NCBI GenBank assembly: GCA_046052145.1
Contig: JBJOMW010000011.1
Coordinates: 57,007 to 121,006 of the forward strand
DNA from: Falsiroseomonas sp046052145
GTDB taxonomy: Bacteria; Pseudomonadota; Alphaproteobacteria; Acetobacterales; Acetobacteraceae
Reading direction: 5' to 3'
DNA length: 64,000 bases
Shown: positions 47,988 to 57,030 of the stretch, in pieces
Position numbering within the stretch: the first letter of the stretch is position 1
Layout of the letters: every line of letters begins with the position of its first letter
Notes under the pieces: generated by a model
What the model was told of the DNA's origin: nothing
What the model saw: only the letters and a program-made list of their open reading frames with translations
Databases searched by the model: none
Program-made: the position numbers and the translations under genes

Positions 47988-48359
47988 TCACTCCAGCCGG
48001 AACGCATCCGCGATCCGGCGCACGCGCCCGGCGGCATCCACCAGCACCACGTCGAAGCGCACCCCCGCCGCGCCATGGCCGGGGTTCGCGCCCATCCACC
48101 ATTCCCCCGCGCGCAGTAGCCGCGCGCGCTGCGCCGCGCCCAGCGCGAAGGCGGCATCCGTCAGCGTCGCGCGCGCCTTCACCTCGACGAAAGCCAGCAG
48201 CCCTGCGCGCTCCGCGACCAAATCGAGCTCGCCGGCCGGCGTGCGGACGCGCTGGGCCAGCACGGTCCATCCCTCGGCCGCGAGCATAGCCGCGGCGCGG
48301 TGCTCGGCGTGGCGGCCGCGGGCATCGGCGGCTTCGCGGATGGCGGGGTCGCGGCGCAT
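47988..48359 (-). CDS. YraN family (UPF0102) putative nuclease
   Basis: A 123-residue protein of the UPF0102/YraN family with a PD-(D/E)xK endonuclease-like core: G-E-L-D46-L-V-A-E ... F-V-E59-V-K61-A-R. A Holliday-junction-resolvase-like role has been suggested for the family; none is proven. The ATG at 48359 begins at the conserved R-G-x-x-A-E segment region. It is divergent from the exported GGT gene and convergent with panC. Confidence 0.87.
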   Translation of the reverse strand: MRRDPAIREAADARGRHAEHRAAAMLAAEGWTVLAQRVRTPAGELDLVAERAGLLAFVEVKARATLTDAAFALGAAQRARLLRAGEWWMGANPGHGAAGVRFDVVLVDAAGRVRRIADAFRLE

Positions 48360-48394
48360 CGCGCTAGCCTTGCATGTCCAGACTGGAATTTGGA

Positions 48395-50080
48395 ATGCGC
48401 CGTTTCGTCTCTGCACTGTTCGGCCTGCTGCTGGCCCACGCCGCCGCCGCCGAGCCCGCGACGCGCCACATGGTCGTCGCGCCCCACCCGATGGCCGCCG
48501 AGGCGGGGCGGGAGATGCTGCGCCAAGGCGGCAGCGCGCTCGATGCCGCCATCGCCGCCGCGGTCATGCTGACGCTGGTGGAGCCGCAGGCGAGCGGCAT
48601 TGGCGGCGGCGGCCTGATGCTCACCCACGAGGCCACGACGCGCGCCATCACCGCCTGGGACGGGCGCGAGACCGCGCCAGCGGCCGCGACGGAGGCGCTC
48701 TTTCTCCGCCCCGATGGCCAGCCAATGTCCTTCGCGGAGGCGATGGAAGGCGGCCGCGCGGTCGGCGTGCCTGGGCTGCTGCGGATGCTCGAAGCCGCGC
48801 ATCGCGCGAAGGGTCGCCTGCCCTGGGCGCAGCTCATGGCCCCCACCATCACCGCCGCCGAGCAAGGCTTCCCCATCCCGCCGCGCCTGGCTGCCGCGAC
48901 CGCAGCGGCCGCCGAAAGCCTGCGCCGCAACCCCGCCGCGCGCGGCTATTTCCTCGACGCCGATGGCAATCCCTGGCCGCCCGGCCACATCCTCCGCAAC
49001 CCCGAACTGGCCGCGACGCTGCGTGCCGTGGCGACGGAGGGCGCGGAGGCGCTGCATCGCGGCCCGATCGCAGAGGCCATCATCGCCGCGGTGCGCGCGC
49101 ATCCCACAAATCCCGGCCTGCTGAGCCTCGATGACCTCGCGGCCTATCGCCCGGCGCAGCGCGCGGTGGTCTGCGTGCCGTATCGCGCGCGGTCGGTCTG
49201 CGGCATGGGCCCGCCGACCTCGGGCGGCGTCGCGGTCGGGCAGACTCTGGCGCTGCTCGCGCGCTTCGATCTCGACGCGCTCGATCCGCGCGGGGCGGAG
49301 GCCGCGCATCTGCTGGCCGAGGCCGGGCGGCTGGCCTTCGCCGATCGCAACCTGTTCCTGGCCGATGATGGCTTCGTCCGCGTGCCGCTGCGCGGCCTGC
49401 TCGATCCCGGCTACCTCGCGCAACGCAGCGCGTTGATCGCGCCGGGCCGCGCCATCGCGGCGCCTGCCGCCGGCGAGCCGCCCTTCCGCGAAGGCCGCCT
49501 GGCGCCGCAGCCGGCAGAATTCGGCACGGGCACAAGCCACATCGTGGCGCTGGACGCGGCGGGCAACGCCGTCTCCCTCACGCCGACCATCGAGGCCGTC
49601 TTCGGCTCACGACTGTTCGTGCACGGCTTCCTGCTGAACAACCAGCTGACCGACTTCGCCTTCCTGCCCGCGCAGAACGGCGCGCCGGTCGCCAACCGCG
49701 TGGAGCCCGGCAAGCGCCCGCGCTCCTCCACCGCGCCCACCATCGTGCTGGATGCCGCGGGGCGGCCCGAGATCCTGCTGGGCTCGGCGGGCGGGGCGCG
49801 CATCATCGGCCATGTCGCGCAGACGCTGGTCGCGCTGCTGGACTGGAACCTGCCGCCAGAGCAGGCCGTCGCGCTGCCGCGCATCGGCGTCATCGGCACC
49901 GGCCCGGTCGAACTCGAAGCCGGCACGGCCGCCGCTGCACTCGCGCCGGCCTTGCAAGCGATCGGCCACCGCACGGATGTGCGCGAGATACCGTCCGGCC
50001 TCGCCGTGCTGCGCATCACCCCCGCCGGGTTGCTCGGCGCCGCCGACCCCAGGCGCGACGGCGCCGCGCGCGGGGACTGA
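48395..50080 (+). CDS. ggt: Gamma-glutamyltransferase 3, exported
   Basis: A 561-residue GGT with an N-terminal Sec signal (R-R-F-V-S-A-L-F-G-L-L-L-A-H-A-A-A-A cut before E-P-A), so it is periplasmic like classical bacterial GGT. The nucleophile is T380 in G-T-G-T-S-H-I-V-A-L-D, and the P-R-S-S-T-A-P oxyanion/S-S motif follows. Unlike copies 1 and 2 it keeps the canonical T-S-H order. The ATG at 48395 is chosen because it starts the signal peptide; ATG 48374 is in frame. It is convergent with the peptide ABC operon, which could import the released amino acids or dipeptides (inference). Confidence 0.92.
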   Translation: MRRFVSALFGLLLAHAAAAEPATRHMVVAPHPMAAEAGREMLRQGGSALDAAIAAAVMLTLVEPQASGIGGGGLMLTHEATTRAITAWDGRETAPAAATEALFLRPDGQPMSFAEAMEGGRAVGVPGLLRMLEAAHRAKGRLPWAQLMAPTITAAEQGFPIPPRLAAATAAAAESLRRNPAARGYFLDADGNPWPPGHILRNPELAATLRAVATEGAEALHRGPIAEAIIAAVRAHPTNPGLLSLDDLAAYRPAQRAVVCVPYRARSVCGMGPPTSGGVAVGQTLALLARFDLDALDPRGAEAAHLLAEAGRLAFADRNLFLADDGFVRVPLRGLLDPGYLAQRSALIAPGRAIAAPAAGEPPFREGRLAPQPAEFGTGTSHIVALDAAGNAVSLTPTIEAVFGSRLFVHGFLLNNQLTDFAFLPAQNGAPVANRVEPGKRPRSSTAPTIVLDAAGRPEILLGSAGGARIIGHVAQTLVALLDWNLPPEQAVALPRIGVIGTGPVELEAGTAAAALAPALQAIGHRTDVREIPSGLAVLRITPAGLLGAADPRRDGAARGD

Positions 50081-50091
50081 GCCCCGGCGCT

Positions 50092-51138
50092 TCAGCCCGC
50101 CAGCACGGGCGCGCCGGCTTCCACCGGCAGCGCGCCACCATCGCGGCCTTCCTCCACCGCGTGGCAAGCGACCGCCGTGCCCGGCGTGCCGCGCGCCGGC
50201 GCAAGCTCGGGCCGCTCCGCCTTGCAGCGGTCATTCGCCAGTGCGCAGCGCGGATGGAAGGGACAGCCGGAGGGCGGGCTGATCGGGCTCGGCACTTCGC
50301 CGCCGACGGGGATGCGCTGGCGCCCCGTCATCTCGAGGTCCGGGATCGCCTCCATCAGCGCGCGCGTATAGGGGTGGCGCGGTGTGGTGAAGAGCGTCTC
50401 CGCCTCCGCCGTTTCCACCAGCCGGCCAAGATACATCACGCCGACGCGGTCGCTTACCTGTCGCACCACGGCCAGGTTGTGGCTGATGAAGAGGTAGGTC
50501 AGACCCAGCTGCCGCTGCAGATCCTTCATCAGGTTCAGGATCTGCGCCTGCACCGAGACGTCGAGCGCGCTCGTCGGCTCGTCGCAGACCAGGAATTCGG
50601 GGTTGGAGGACAGCGCGCGCGCGATCGAGATGCGCTGGCGCTGCCCACCCGAGAATTCATGCGGGAACTTCTGGCCGTCGAGCGGCGAGAGACCAACCTG
50701 CGTCAGCAGTTGCGCGACGCGCGCCTCAACCTCCGCATTGCCACGGACAAGGCCGAAGGCGCGGATCGGCTCGGCGATGATGTCCCGCACGCGCCAGCGC
50801 GGATTGAGGCTGGCATAGGGGTCCTGGAAGATCATCTGCATGCGCTGGCGCTGCGACGGATCGGCGCGCGCCACCGACAGGTCCTGACCGTCGAAGCGCA
50901 CCGCGCCGCGCGTCGGCGGATAGAGCCCGACGACCAGCCGCGCGACAGTGGACTTGCCGCAGCCGCTTTCGCCCACCAGCGACAGCGTCGTGCCCTTCGG
51001 GATGGCGAAGGAAACGCCATCCACGGCGCGCAGCATGCGCTTGCCCTCACGCGCGATCAGGCGCTGGACCAGTGGGCGGGAGACGTCGAAGAACCGCGCG
51101 ACATCGCGCGTCTCGAGCATCGGGGTCGGCTCAGCCAC
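50092..51138 (-). CDS. Dipeptide/oligopeptide ABC importer ATPase (DppF/OppF type)
   Basis: A 348-residue nucleotide-binding subunit. Walker A G-E-S-G-C-G-K-S, signature F-S-G-G-Q-R-Q-R-I-S-I-A-R, Walker B F-L-V-C-D-E-P-T-S-A-L-D and an oligopeptide-family C-terminal C-P-F-H-P-R-C-A-L-A-N-D-R-C motif (possible Fe-S or zinc site) are present. The start is a GTG at 51138 with GGGGAGG six bases upstream; it overlaps the 3' end of the preceding ATPase gene by eight bases. It is last in the five-gene operon. Confidence 0.92.
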   Translation of the reverse strand: MAEPTPMLETRDVARFFDVSRPLVQRLIAREGKRMLRAVDGVSFAIPKGTTLSLVGESGCGKSTVARLVVGLYPPTRGAVRFDGQDLSVARADPSQRQRMQMIFQDPYASLNPRWRVRDIIAEPIRAFGLVRGNAEVEARVAQLLTQVGLSPLDGQKFPHEFSGGQRQRISIARALSSNPEFLVCDEPTSALDVSVQAQILNLMKDLQRQLGLTYLFISHNLAVVRQVSDRVGVMYLGRLVETAEAETLFTTPRHPYTRALMEAIPDLEMTGRQRIPVGGEVPSPISPPSGCPFHPRCALANDRCKAERPELAPARGTPGTAVACHAVEEGRDGGALPVEAGAPVLAG

Positions 51139-52162
51139 GGCGCGCCTCCCCATAAGCCGCCTCGGCAGCCGCATGCGCGGCGTCCTTGTCAGCGGTGTTA
51201 TACAGCCAGCAGGCGGCGCGCGTTTCGCCCGCCTCCAGCAGCTCGGGTCGTTCGGCCTTGCAGCGGTCGAAGACGCGCGGGCAGCGCGGATTATAGGCGC
51301 AGCCCTTCGGAATGGCCGAGAGCCGCGGCATCGCGCCCTCGATCTGCAGCAGGCGGTCCATGCGGTGGCTGATCGGCGGGATCGAGCCCATCAGCCCGAT
51401 CGTGTAGGGGTGCGAGGGGTGCTTCACCACCTGCCGCACGGCGCCGATTTCCGCGATGCGCCCGGCATACATCACCGCCACGCGGTCCGCAGTCTCGGCG
51501 ATGACGCCCATATCGTGGGTGACGAGCATCATCGCTGTCCCCTTCTCGCGCGCCAGGCGCTTCAGCAGCGCGATGACCTGCGCCTGGATGCTGACATCGA
51601 GCGCGGTGGTCGGCTCATCCGCCACGATCAGCTTCGGTTCGGCGCAAAGTGCCAGCGCGATCACCACGCGTTGCCGCATGCCGCCCGAGAATTCATGCGG
51701 GTAGCTGTCGATGCGCTGCGCGGCGGCGGGGATGCCGACCAGTTCCAACCACTCGATCGCCTTCTTCCGCGCCTCGGCGGGGTTCAGCGGCAGGTGGGTG
51801 GTCATCGTCTCCACCAGCTGGCGACCGACCGTGTAGAGCGGGTTCAGCGTGGTCAGCGGATCCTGGAAGATCGCGCCGATCTGCCGCCCGCGGATGGTCC
51901 GCATTTCCTTGTAGGGCAGGTTGTCGATGCGCCGCCCGCCAAGGCTGATGGTGCCGCCGGCGATGCGGCCGGGCGGTTCCAGCAGGCCGATGATGGCAGC
52001 CCCGGTCATGGACTTGCCGGCGCCCGATTCACCGACGACGCCGAGCACCTCGCCCGGATGGATGTCGAAGGAGACGTCGTCGAGCGCGACCAGCGTGCCC
52101 CGCCGCGTCGGGAATTCGACGCGGAGGTTCCGCACCTCGAGAAGGGGTTGAGAGTTCGACAT
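51131..52162 (-). CDS. Dipeptide/oligopeptide ABC importer ATPase (DppD/OppD type)
   Basis: A 343-residue nucleotide-binding subunit partnering the one encoded next to it. Walker A G-E-S-G-A-G-K-S, signature F-S-G-G-M-R-Q-R-V-V-I-A, Walker B L-I-V-A-D-E-P-T-T-A-L-D and the C-terminal C-A-Y-N-P-R-C-P-R-V-F-D-R-C motif are seen. The ATG shares one base with the stop of the permease gene upstream (TGATG), showing coupling. Confidence 0.93.
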   Translation of the reverse strand: MSNSQPLLEVRNLRVEFPTRRGTLVALDDVSFDIHPGEVLGVVGESGAGKSMTGAAIIGLLEPPGRIAGGTISLGGRRIDNLPYKEMRTIRGRQIGAIFQDPLTTLNPLYTVGRQLVETMTTHLPLNPAEARKKAIEWLELVGIPAAAQRIDSYPHEFSGGMRQRVVIALALCAEPKLIVADEPTTALDVSIQAQVIALLKRLAREKGTAMMLVTHDMGVIAETADRVAVMYAGRIAEIGAVRQVVKHPSHPYTIGLMGSIPPISHRMDRLLQIEGAMPRLSAIPKGCAYNPRCPRVFDRCKAERPELLEAGETRAACWLYNTADKDAAHAAAEAAYGEARRG

Positions 52163-53073
52163 CAACGCAGCTTCGGGTTGAGGGCGTCGCGCAGCCAGTC
52201 GCCCAGAAGGTTGACCGACAGCACCAGCGTGATCAGCGCGATGCCAGGGAAGATGGTGATCCACCACTCGCCGGAGAACAGGAAATCGTTGCCGATCCTG
52301 ATCAGCGTGCCGAGCGAAGGCTGGGTCGGCGGTACGCCGACGCCAAGGAAGGAGAGCGTCGCCTCCGCCAGGATCGCGAAGCCAAGCTGCAAGGTCGCGA
52401 TGACCAGCACCGGCCCCAGCACATTCGGCAGCACATGCGTCAGCATGATCCGCCCACGCCCAAGCCCGATCACGCGCGCCGCCTGCACATATTCCTTGTT
52501 GCGCTCCACCATGGTCGAGCCCCGCACGGTGCGTGCGAAGCTCGGCCAGTTGGAGATGCCGATGGCAAAGATCACGACATAGAGCGCCACCTGGTCATGC
52601 ACGTCGCGCGGCAGCGCCGCACGCGTGACGCCGTCGATCAGCAGTGCGATCAGGATGGTCGGGAAGGTCAGCTTGATGTCGGCGATGCGCATCAGCACCG
52701 CATCCACCGTGCCCCCCAGATACCCCGCCGCGAGCCCCGCCGAGACGCCGAGCACCACCGACATCACCACCGCGCAGAAGCCGACCAGCAGCGAGACCCG
52801 CGCGCCGTACATGATGGCCGAAAGCATGTCCCGGCCCTGGTCGTCGGTGCCGAGCAGATAGGTCGGGTCACCTAGCTCCGACCAGGCTGGCGGCTTGAAC
52901 GCATCGAGGAGTTCCAGCGAGGCGAGGTCGAAGGGATTATGCGGTGCGATCCAGGGCGCCAGCACCGCGCCCCCGATGCAGATCAAGGCGACGACCGCCG
53001 AGACCACCGTCACCGGATTGCGGGTGAAGGACCACCAGATATCGCTGTCGAAGAAGTTGCGCACGGCCTGCAT
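52162..53073 (-). CDS. Peptide ABC importer permease (DppC/OppC type)
   Basis: A 303-residue inner-membrane permease. An N-terminal helix (residues about 20-40) is followed by a periplasmic region with L-L-G-T-D-D-Q-G-R-D-M-L-S, then five further helices and the EAA loop E-Y-V-Q-A-A-R-V-I-G-L-G-R. It forms the channel with the DppB-type subunit. The ATG at 53073 fits the family; the upstream frame overlaps the neighbouring gene. Confidence 0.93.
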   Translation of the reverse strand: MQAVRNFFDSDIWWSFTRNPVTVVSAVVALICIGGAVLAPWIAPHNPFDLASLELLDAFKPPAWSELGDPTYLLGTDDQGRDMLSAIMYGARVSLLVGFCAVVMSVVLGVSAGLAAGYLGGTVDAVLMRIADIKLTFPTILIALLIDGVTRAALPRDVHDQVALYVVIFAIGISNWPSFARTVRGSTMVERNKEYVQAARVIGLGRGRIMLTHVLPNVLGPVLVIATLQLGFAILAEATLSFLGVGVPPTQPSLGTLIRIGNDFLFSGEWWITIFPGIALITLVLSVNLLGDWLRDALNPKLR

Positions 53074-53074
53074 C

Positions 53075-54058
53075 TCAGTGGCCCCCCTTCCCGCCGCCGA
53101 TGCGCAAGCGAGGGTCAACGGCGAAATACAGCAGGTCCACGATCAGGTTGATGGTCACGAACAGCGCCGCGATCAGCAGCAGATAGGCGGCCATCACGGG
53201 GATGTCGGCTGCGCCTACGGATTGGATGAACAGCAGCCCCATCCCTGGCCATTGGAAGACGGTTTCCGTCACGATGGCGAAGGCGATGATGGCACCAAGC
53301 TGCAGCCCGGTGATGGTGATCACCGGCACCAGCGTGTTCTTGAGCGCATGGCCGAAATGCACCGCGCGGTTCGTCAGGCCCCGCGCACGGGCGAATTTGA
53401 TGTAGTCGGTCCGCAGTACCTCCAGCATCTCGGCCCGCACCAGCCGCATGATCAGCGTCAGCTGGAACACGCCGAGCGTGATGGACGGCAGGATCAGCGC
53501 CTTGATGCCGCCCCAGGTGAGGTACCCTGTGGACCAGCCGCCGATCTTCACCGTCTCCCCGCGGCCGAAGCTCGGCAGCCAGCCGAGCCAGACGGCGAAG
53601 GTCAGGATCAGCAGGATGCCGATCAGGAAGGTCGGCAGAGAGACACCGACCAAGCTGAAGGTCAGGAAGAAACGGCTGAGCCAGGAATTGCGATAGAGCC
53701 CCGTGTAGATGCCCATCGGCACGCCAACCAGCAGCGCGAGTGCGGCGGCGGTGAAGGCCAACTCCAGCGTCGCCGGCGCGCGTTCGGCAATGAGATCCAG
53801 CACCGGCCGCGACAGGCGGTAGGACAGGCCGAACTCGCCTTGCACTGCGTTGGCGACGAAGCGGAAGAACTGGACGAAGAAGGGCTGGTCGAGCCCAAGA
53901 TCGCGGATCAGCGCGTCGCGCTGGGCCTGGGTGTAGTCCTGCCCGAGCATGATCGCGACCGGGTCGCCCACATAGGCGAACATCGCGAAGGAGATCAGCG
54001 CGACCGCGAGCATGACCGGCAGAGCCTGCAGCACGCGGGAGATGATGAAGGCGAACAC
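53075..54058 (-). CDS. Peptide ABC importer permease (DppB/OppB type)
   Basis: A 327-residue permease with six predicted helices. The start F-I-I-S-R-V-L-Q-A-L-P-V-M and the EAA motif Y-I-K-F-A-R-A-R-G-L-T are typical, as is W-P-G-M-G-L-L near the end. It lies between the binding-protein gene (63 bases upstream) and dppC (one-base gap). Membership of the operon follows from orientation and spacing. Confidence 0.94.
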   Translation of the reverse strand: MFAFIISRVLQALPVMLAVALISFAMFAYVGDPVAIMLGQDYTQAQRDALIRDLGLDQPFFVQFFRFVANAVQGEFGLSYRLSRPVLDLIAERAPATLELAFTAAALALLVGVPMGIYTGLYRNSWLSRFFLTFSLVGVSLPTFLIGILLILTFAVWLGWLPSFGRGETVKIGGWSTGYLTWGGIKALILPSITLGVFQLTLIMRLVRAEMLEVLRTDYIKFARARGLTNRAVHFGHALKNTLVPVITITGLQLGAIIAFAIVTETVFQWPGMGLLFIQSVGAADIPVMAAYLLLIAALFVTINLIVDLLYFAVDPRLRIGGGKGGH

Positions 54059-54121
54059 GCGTTGGGTTTCCCGGTCGCGGCGCCGCCCAGCGCGATGCGC
54101 GGGCGGCGCGGCTTCAAAGCC

Positions 54122-55720
54122 TCAGTTGACGGTCATCCAGCGGAAGTACGGCTGGTTGTTCGCGGAATGCGGCATGTTGAAGTTCGACCGCATCGCCCAG
54201 GGGATCATCTGGTGGTGCAGCGGGATGTGCGGCACGTCCTCCCGATAAAGACGCAGCGCGTCGCGGATGGCGGCGGTGCGGCTCTCGCCCGTCTCGGTCT
54301 TCATGCGGCTGATCAGCGCATCCATCTGCGGGTTGGAATAGCGGCCATAGTTCCAGATGCCGTCGCCCTGCGCGCCATTGCGCGTGGCCAGCAGCGATTG
54401 GAAGGAATAGAGCGCATCCAGCGTCGGCACGCCCCAGCCCAGCAGATAGACGCTGGTGTCATCGCGCTGGATCTGCGCGAAGAAGGGCGCGAGGGGCTGC
54501 GCCTTGACGTTGGTGCGCACGCCGATGCGCGCCCACATCGCCGCGATCGCCTGGCAGATCTGCTCGTCATTGACGTAGCGGTTGTTCGGGCAATCCAGCG
54601 TGATGCCGAAGCCGCTCGGGTAGCCGGCTTCCGCCAGCAGCGCGCGGGCGCGCGCCGGGTCGTAAGCCAGGCGCACATCCTCCGCCTGCACATAGCCGTT
54701 CACCTGCGGCGGGAAGAAGGTGCCGGTCACGATGGACTGGCCGCGCATGGTGGTGCGGTGGATCGCCTGGATGTCGATCGCGTGATAGAGCGCCTGGCGT
54801 ACGCGCAGGTCGCGCAGAGGGTTGCGGCCGCGCACATCGCTGTACAGCAGCTCCTCCCGGTGGACATCCATCGCCAGGAAGATGGTCCGCACCTCCGGCC
54901 CCTCGATCACGCGCACATTGCCCGAAGCGCGCAGCCGGTTCAGATCCTGCAGCGGCGGGTCGAGCACGAAATCCACCTCGCCCGAGAGCAGCGCCGCGAT
55001 GCGCGTCGCGTCCGATGCGATGGGGCGATAGACCAACTCGGTCACATTGCCCGCCGTCTGGCCGGGCTCCGTCCAGCCGAACCAGTCATTGTTGCGGACC
55101 AGCACGGTGCGCACATCGGGCTCGCGCACGGTCAGGCGGAAGGCGCCGGTGCCGTTGGTATTGCGGACGGTGTGCATCTCCTCCCGCGCGCGGGTGTTCT
55201 GCGGGCGGGTCGCGTTGTGCCGCTCGGACCACGACTTCGACATGATGAAGAGCGAGGCGAATTTGTTCGGCAGGATCGGGTCGGGGACCTTGGTGACGAT
55301 GTCCACCGTGAAGTCGTCCACCTTCTCCGCACGGTCCACCGTATCGACGAAGATGCCGTAGTTGGAGGTCGGCTGCAGCGCGCGGGTGATGGAGAAGACC
55401 ACGTCATCGGCCGTGAAGGCTTCGCCTTCATGGAAGCGCACGCCCTGCCGCAGCACGAAGCGCCAGCGATCCGGCGCCACCTGCGTCCAGGACAGCGCGA
55501 GCCCCGGGCGCAGCGTCAGATCGGCGTTGCGATGGATCAGCGGGTCGTAGATTTGCTGCAGCACCTTCGTCACGGTGCCGACATTCTGGCTGTGGGGGTC
55601 CATCGTGTTCGGGTCGCCCGAAGCGGACCAGCGCACCGTCCGCGCCTCGGCGCCCATCGGGGCGGCCGCGAGGCCGAACGCCATCAGGGCGGCCGCCGCC
55701 GCCAGGCCAAGTCGTCGCAT
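54122..55720 (-). CDS. Peptide ABC importer substrate-binding protein (SBP family 5)
   Basis: A 532-residue periplasmic binding protein with a Sec signal (M-R-R-L-G-L-A-A-A-A-A-L-M-A-F-G-L ending A-E-A). Family 5 features include S-G-D-P-N-T-M-D-P-H-S, L-A-L-S-W-T, F-H-E-G-E-A-F-T-A-D-D-V and V-R-Q-A-L-Y-H-A-I-D. The ligand is not predictable; in this family di/oligopeptides, glutathione and other small molecules all occur. With a GGT encoded convergently, gamma-glutamyl products are a reasonable guess. First gene of the ABC operon. Confidence 0.93.
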   Translation of the reverse strand: MRRLGLAAAAALMAFGLAAAPMGAEARTVRWSASGDPNTMDPHSQNVGTVTKVLQQIYDPLIHRNADLTLRPGLALSWTQVAPDRWRFVLRQGVRFHEGEAFTADDVVFSITRALQPTSNYGIFVDTVDRAEKVDDFTVDIVTKVPDPILPNKFASLFIMSKSWSERHNATRPQNTRAREEMHTVRNTNGTGAFRLTVREPDVRTVLVRNNDWFGWTEPGQTAGNVTELVYRPIASDATRIAALLSGEVDFVLDPPLQDLNRLRASGNVRVIEGPEVRTIFLAMDVHREELLYSDVRGRNPLRDLRVRQALYHAIDIQAIHRTTMRGQSIVTGTFFPPQVNGYVQAEDVRLAYDPARARALLAEAGYPSGFGITLDCPNNRYVNDEQICQAIAAMWARIGVRTNVKAQPLAPFFAQIQRDDTSVYLLGWGVPTLDALYSFQSLLATRNGAQGDGIWNYGRYSNPQMDALISRMKTETGESRTAAIRDALRLYREDVPHIPLHHQMIPWAMRSNFNMPHSANNQPYFRWMTVN

Positions 55721-55815
55721 CCCCACAAATCCCCAAGGTTGCCGCGCGGCCCGGGCTATGCACGCCGGACCAGCCACAGTGCAGATATCCCGCCCCGTGC
55801 CCCCGGGAAAGTGCT

Positions 55816-56892
55816 CTATCGCGCCCCGGGCTCGGCGCCCGGGCGGGCCTTGCCCTCCCCCGCCCAGTCCTTCAGCAGCGTGTAGCCCACCGCCAGCAGC
55901 ACGGGCCCGAGGAACAGGCCGAGGAAGCCGAAGGCCAGCACGCCGCCGATCGCGCCCAGCATGGTCAGCAGCAGCGGCAGGTCGGCGCCCCGGCTGATCA
56001 GCCAGGGCCGGATGACATTATCCACGGAGGATATGCCGGCCGCGCCATAGACGGCCATGAACAGCCCCCAGCCCCACTCCCCCTGCACGAACAGCCAGAT
56101 CGCGGCCGGGATCCAGACCAGCGGCGCGCCCACCGGCATGATGGAGATGACGCCCGCCACCACGCCCAGCAGCACCGGCTGCGGCACGCCCGCGATCCAC
56201 AGGCCGAAGGTCGTCATGGCGCCCTGCACCACCGCCGTCCCCAGCAGCCCATAGACCACCCCGCGGGTCACGCTGCCGGTGAGCTCCACCAGCCGCCTGG
56301 CGCGGTCGCCTGCCAGTTTCTCGATCGCGCGCTCAGCCTGCGCGGCAATGGCCGGGCCGTCGCGGTAGAAGAAGAAGGCCAGCACGATCGCGAGCATCAG
56401 CTCCGCAATGCCGGACAGCACCGCGAGCAGGATGGAGAGCGCATTCTGCGCCAGCGTCCCGGCATAGGGGCGGATCGCGCCGATCAGCCCCGCCAGCGTC
56501 GTGTCCCAGCCCGCGAGCCACTCCGCCAGATACCCGCCGACCAGAGGCAGGGTGGTGAGGAAGGTCAGCAGGCCCGGCAGCCCGTCAGTGATCAGCGCCT
56601 CCACCCCGCGCTGCAGCGCCTCCACATCCTCGCGGCTGGTGGGGGCGGCGAAGACGAGTGGCAGGCCGAGCAGCAGAAACTCCGCCAGCACCATCACCAG
56701 CGCCGCCCAGCCGGGCGAGAGGCCGGTGCGCTCGCGCAGCAGCTTGAAGGCGGGCCAGGTGGTGTAGGCCAGGATCACCGCCCAAAGCAGCGCCGAGATG
56801 AACGGCCGCAGCACCAGAAAGCAGCCCAGGCCGAGGCCGAACAGGGCCAGCAGCCCGATCACGCGGGCGGGTCTCAGCGGGTCCTGGTCCAT
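55816..56892 (-). CDS. AI-2E family transporter
   Basis: A 358-residue inner-membrane protein of the AI-2E (PerM/YdiK) family. About eight helices are predicted, with a long soluble stretch near 95-140 and the family motif S-I-M-P-V-G-A-P-L-V-W-I-P near 250, plus L-G-P-V-L-L-A-V at the end. Autoinducer export is shown for only a few members; some are Na/H antiporters. The ATG at 56892 has GGAGG ten bases upstream; a GTG at 56901 is in frame. It is divergent from hyi. Confidence 0.9.
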   Translation of the reverse strand: MDQDPLRPARVIGLLALFGLGLGCFLVLRPFISALLWAVILAYTTWPAFKLLRERTGLSPGWAALVMVLAEFLLLGLPLVFAAPTSREDVEALQRGVEALITDGLPGLLTFLTTLPLVGGYLAEWLAGWDTTLAGLIGAIRPYAGTLAQNALSILLAVLSGIAELMLAIVLAFFFYRDGPAIAAQAERAIEKLAGDRARRLVELTGSVTRGVVYGLLGTAVVQGAMTTFGLWIAGVPQPVLLGVVAGVISIMPVGAPLVWIPAAIWLFVQGEWGWGLFMAVYGAAGISSVDNVIRPWLISRGADLPLLLTMLGAIGGVLAFGFLGLFLGPVLLAVGYTLLKDWAGEGKARPGAEPGAR

Positions 56893-57030
56893 ACGTCTCA
56901 CGCCTCCGGCGCCGATGCCTTAGCCCAACTCCGCCCGTCGCGCGACCTGGGCGGGCTGGGCAGGGCCGCGCCGTCTTGCCCGCCAGCGCGGCACGGGGCA
57001 TCACGGCCATACCAGGGAAGGATCGTCAGC

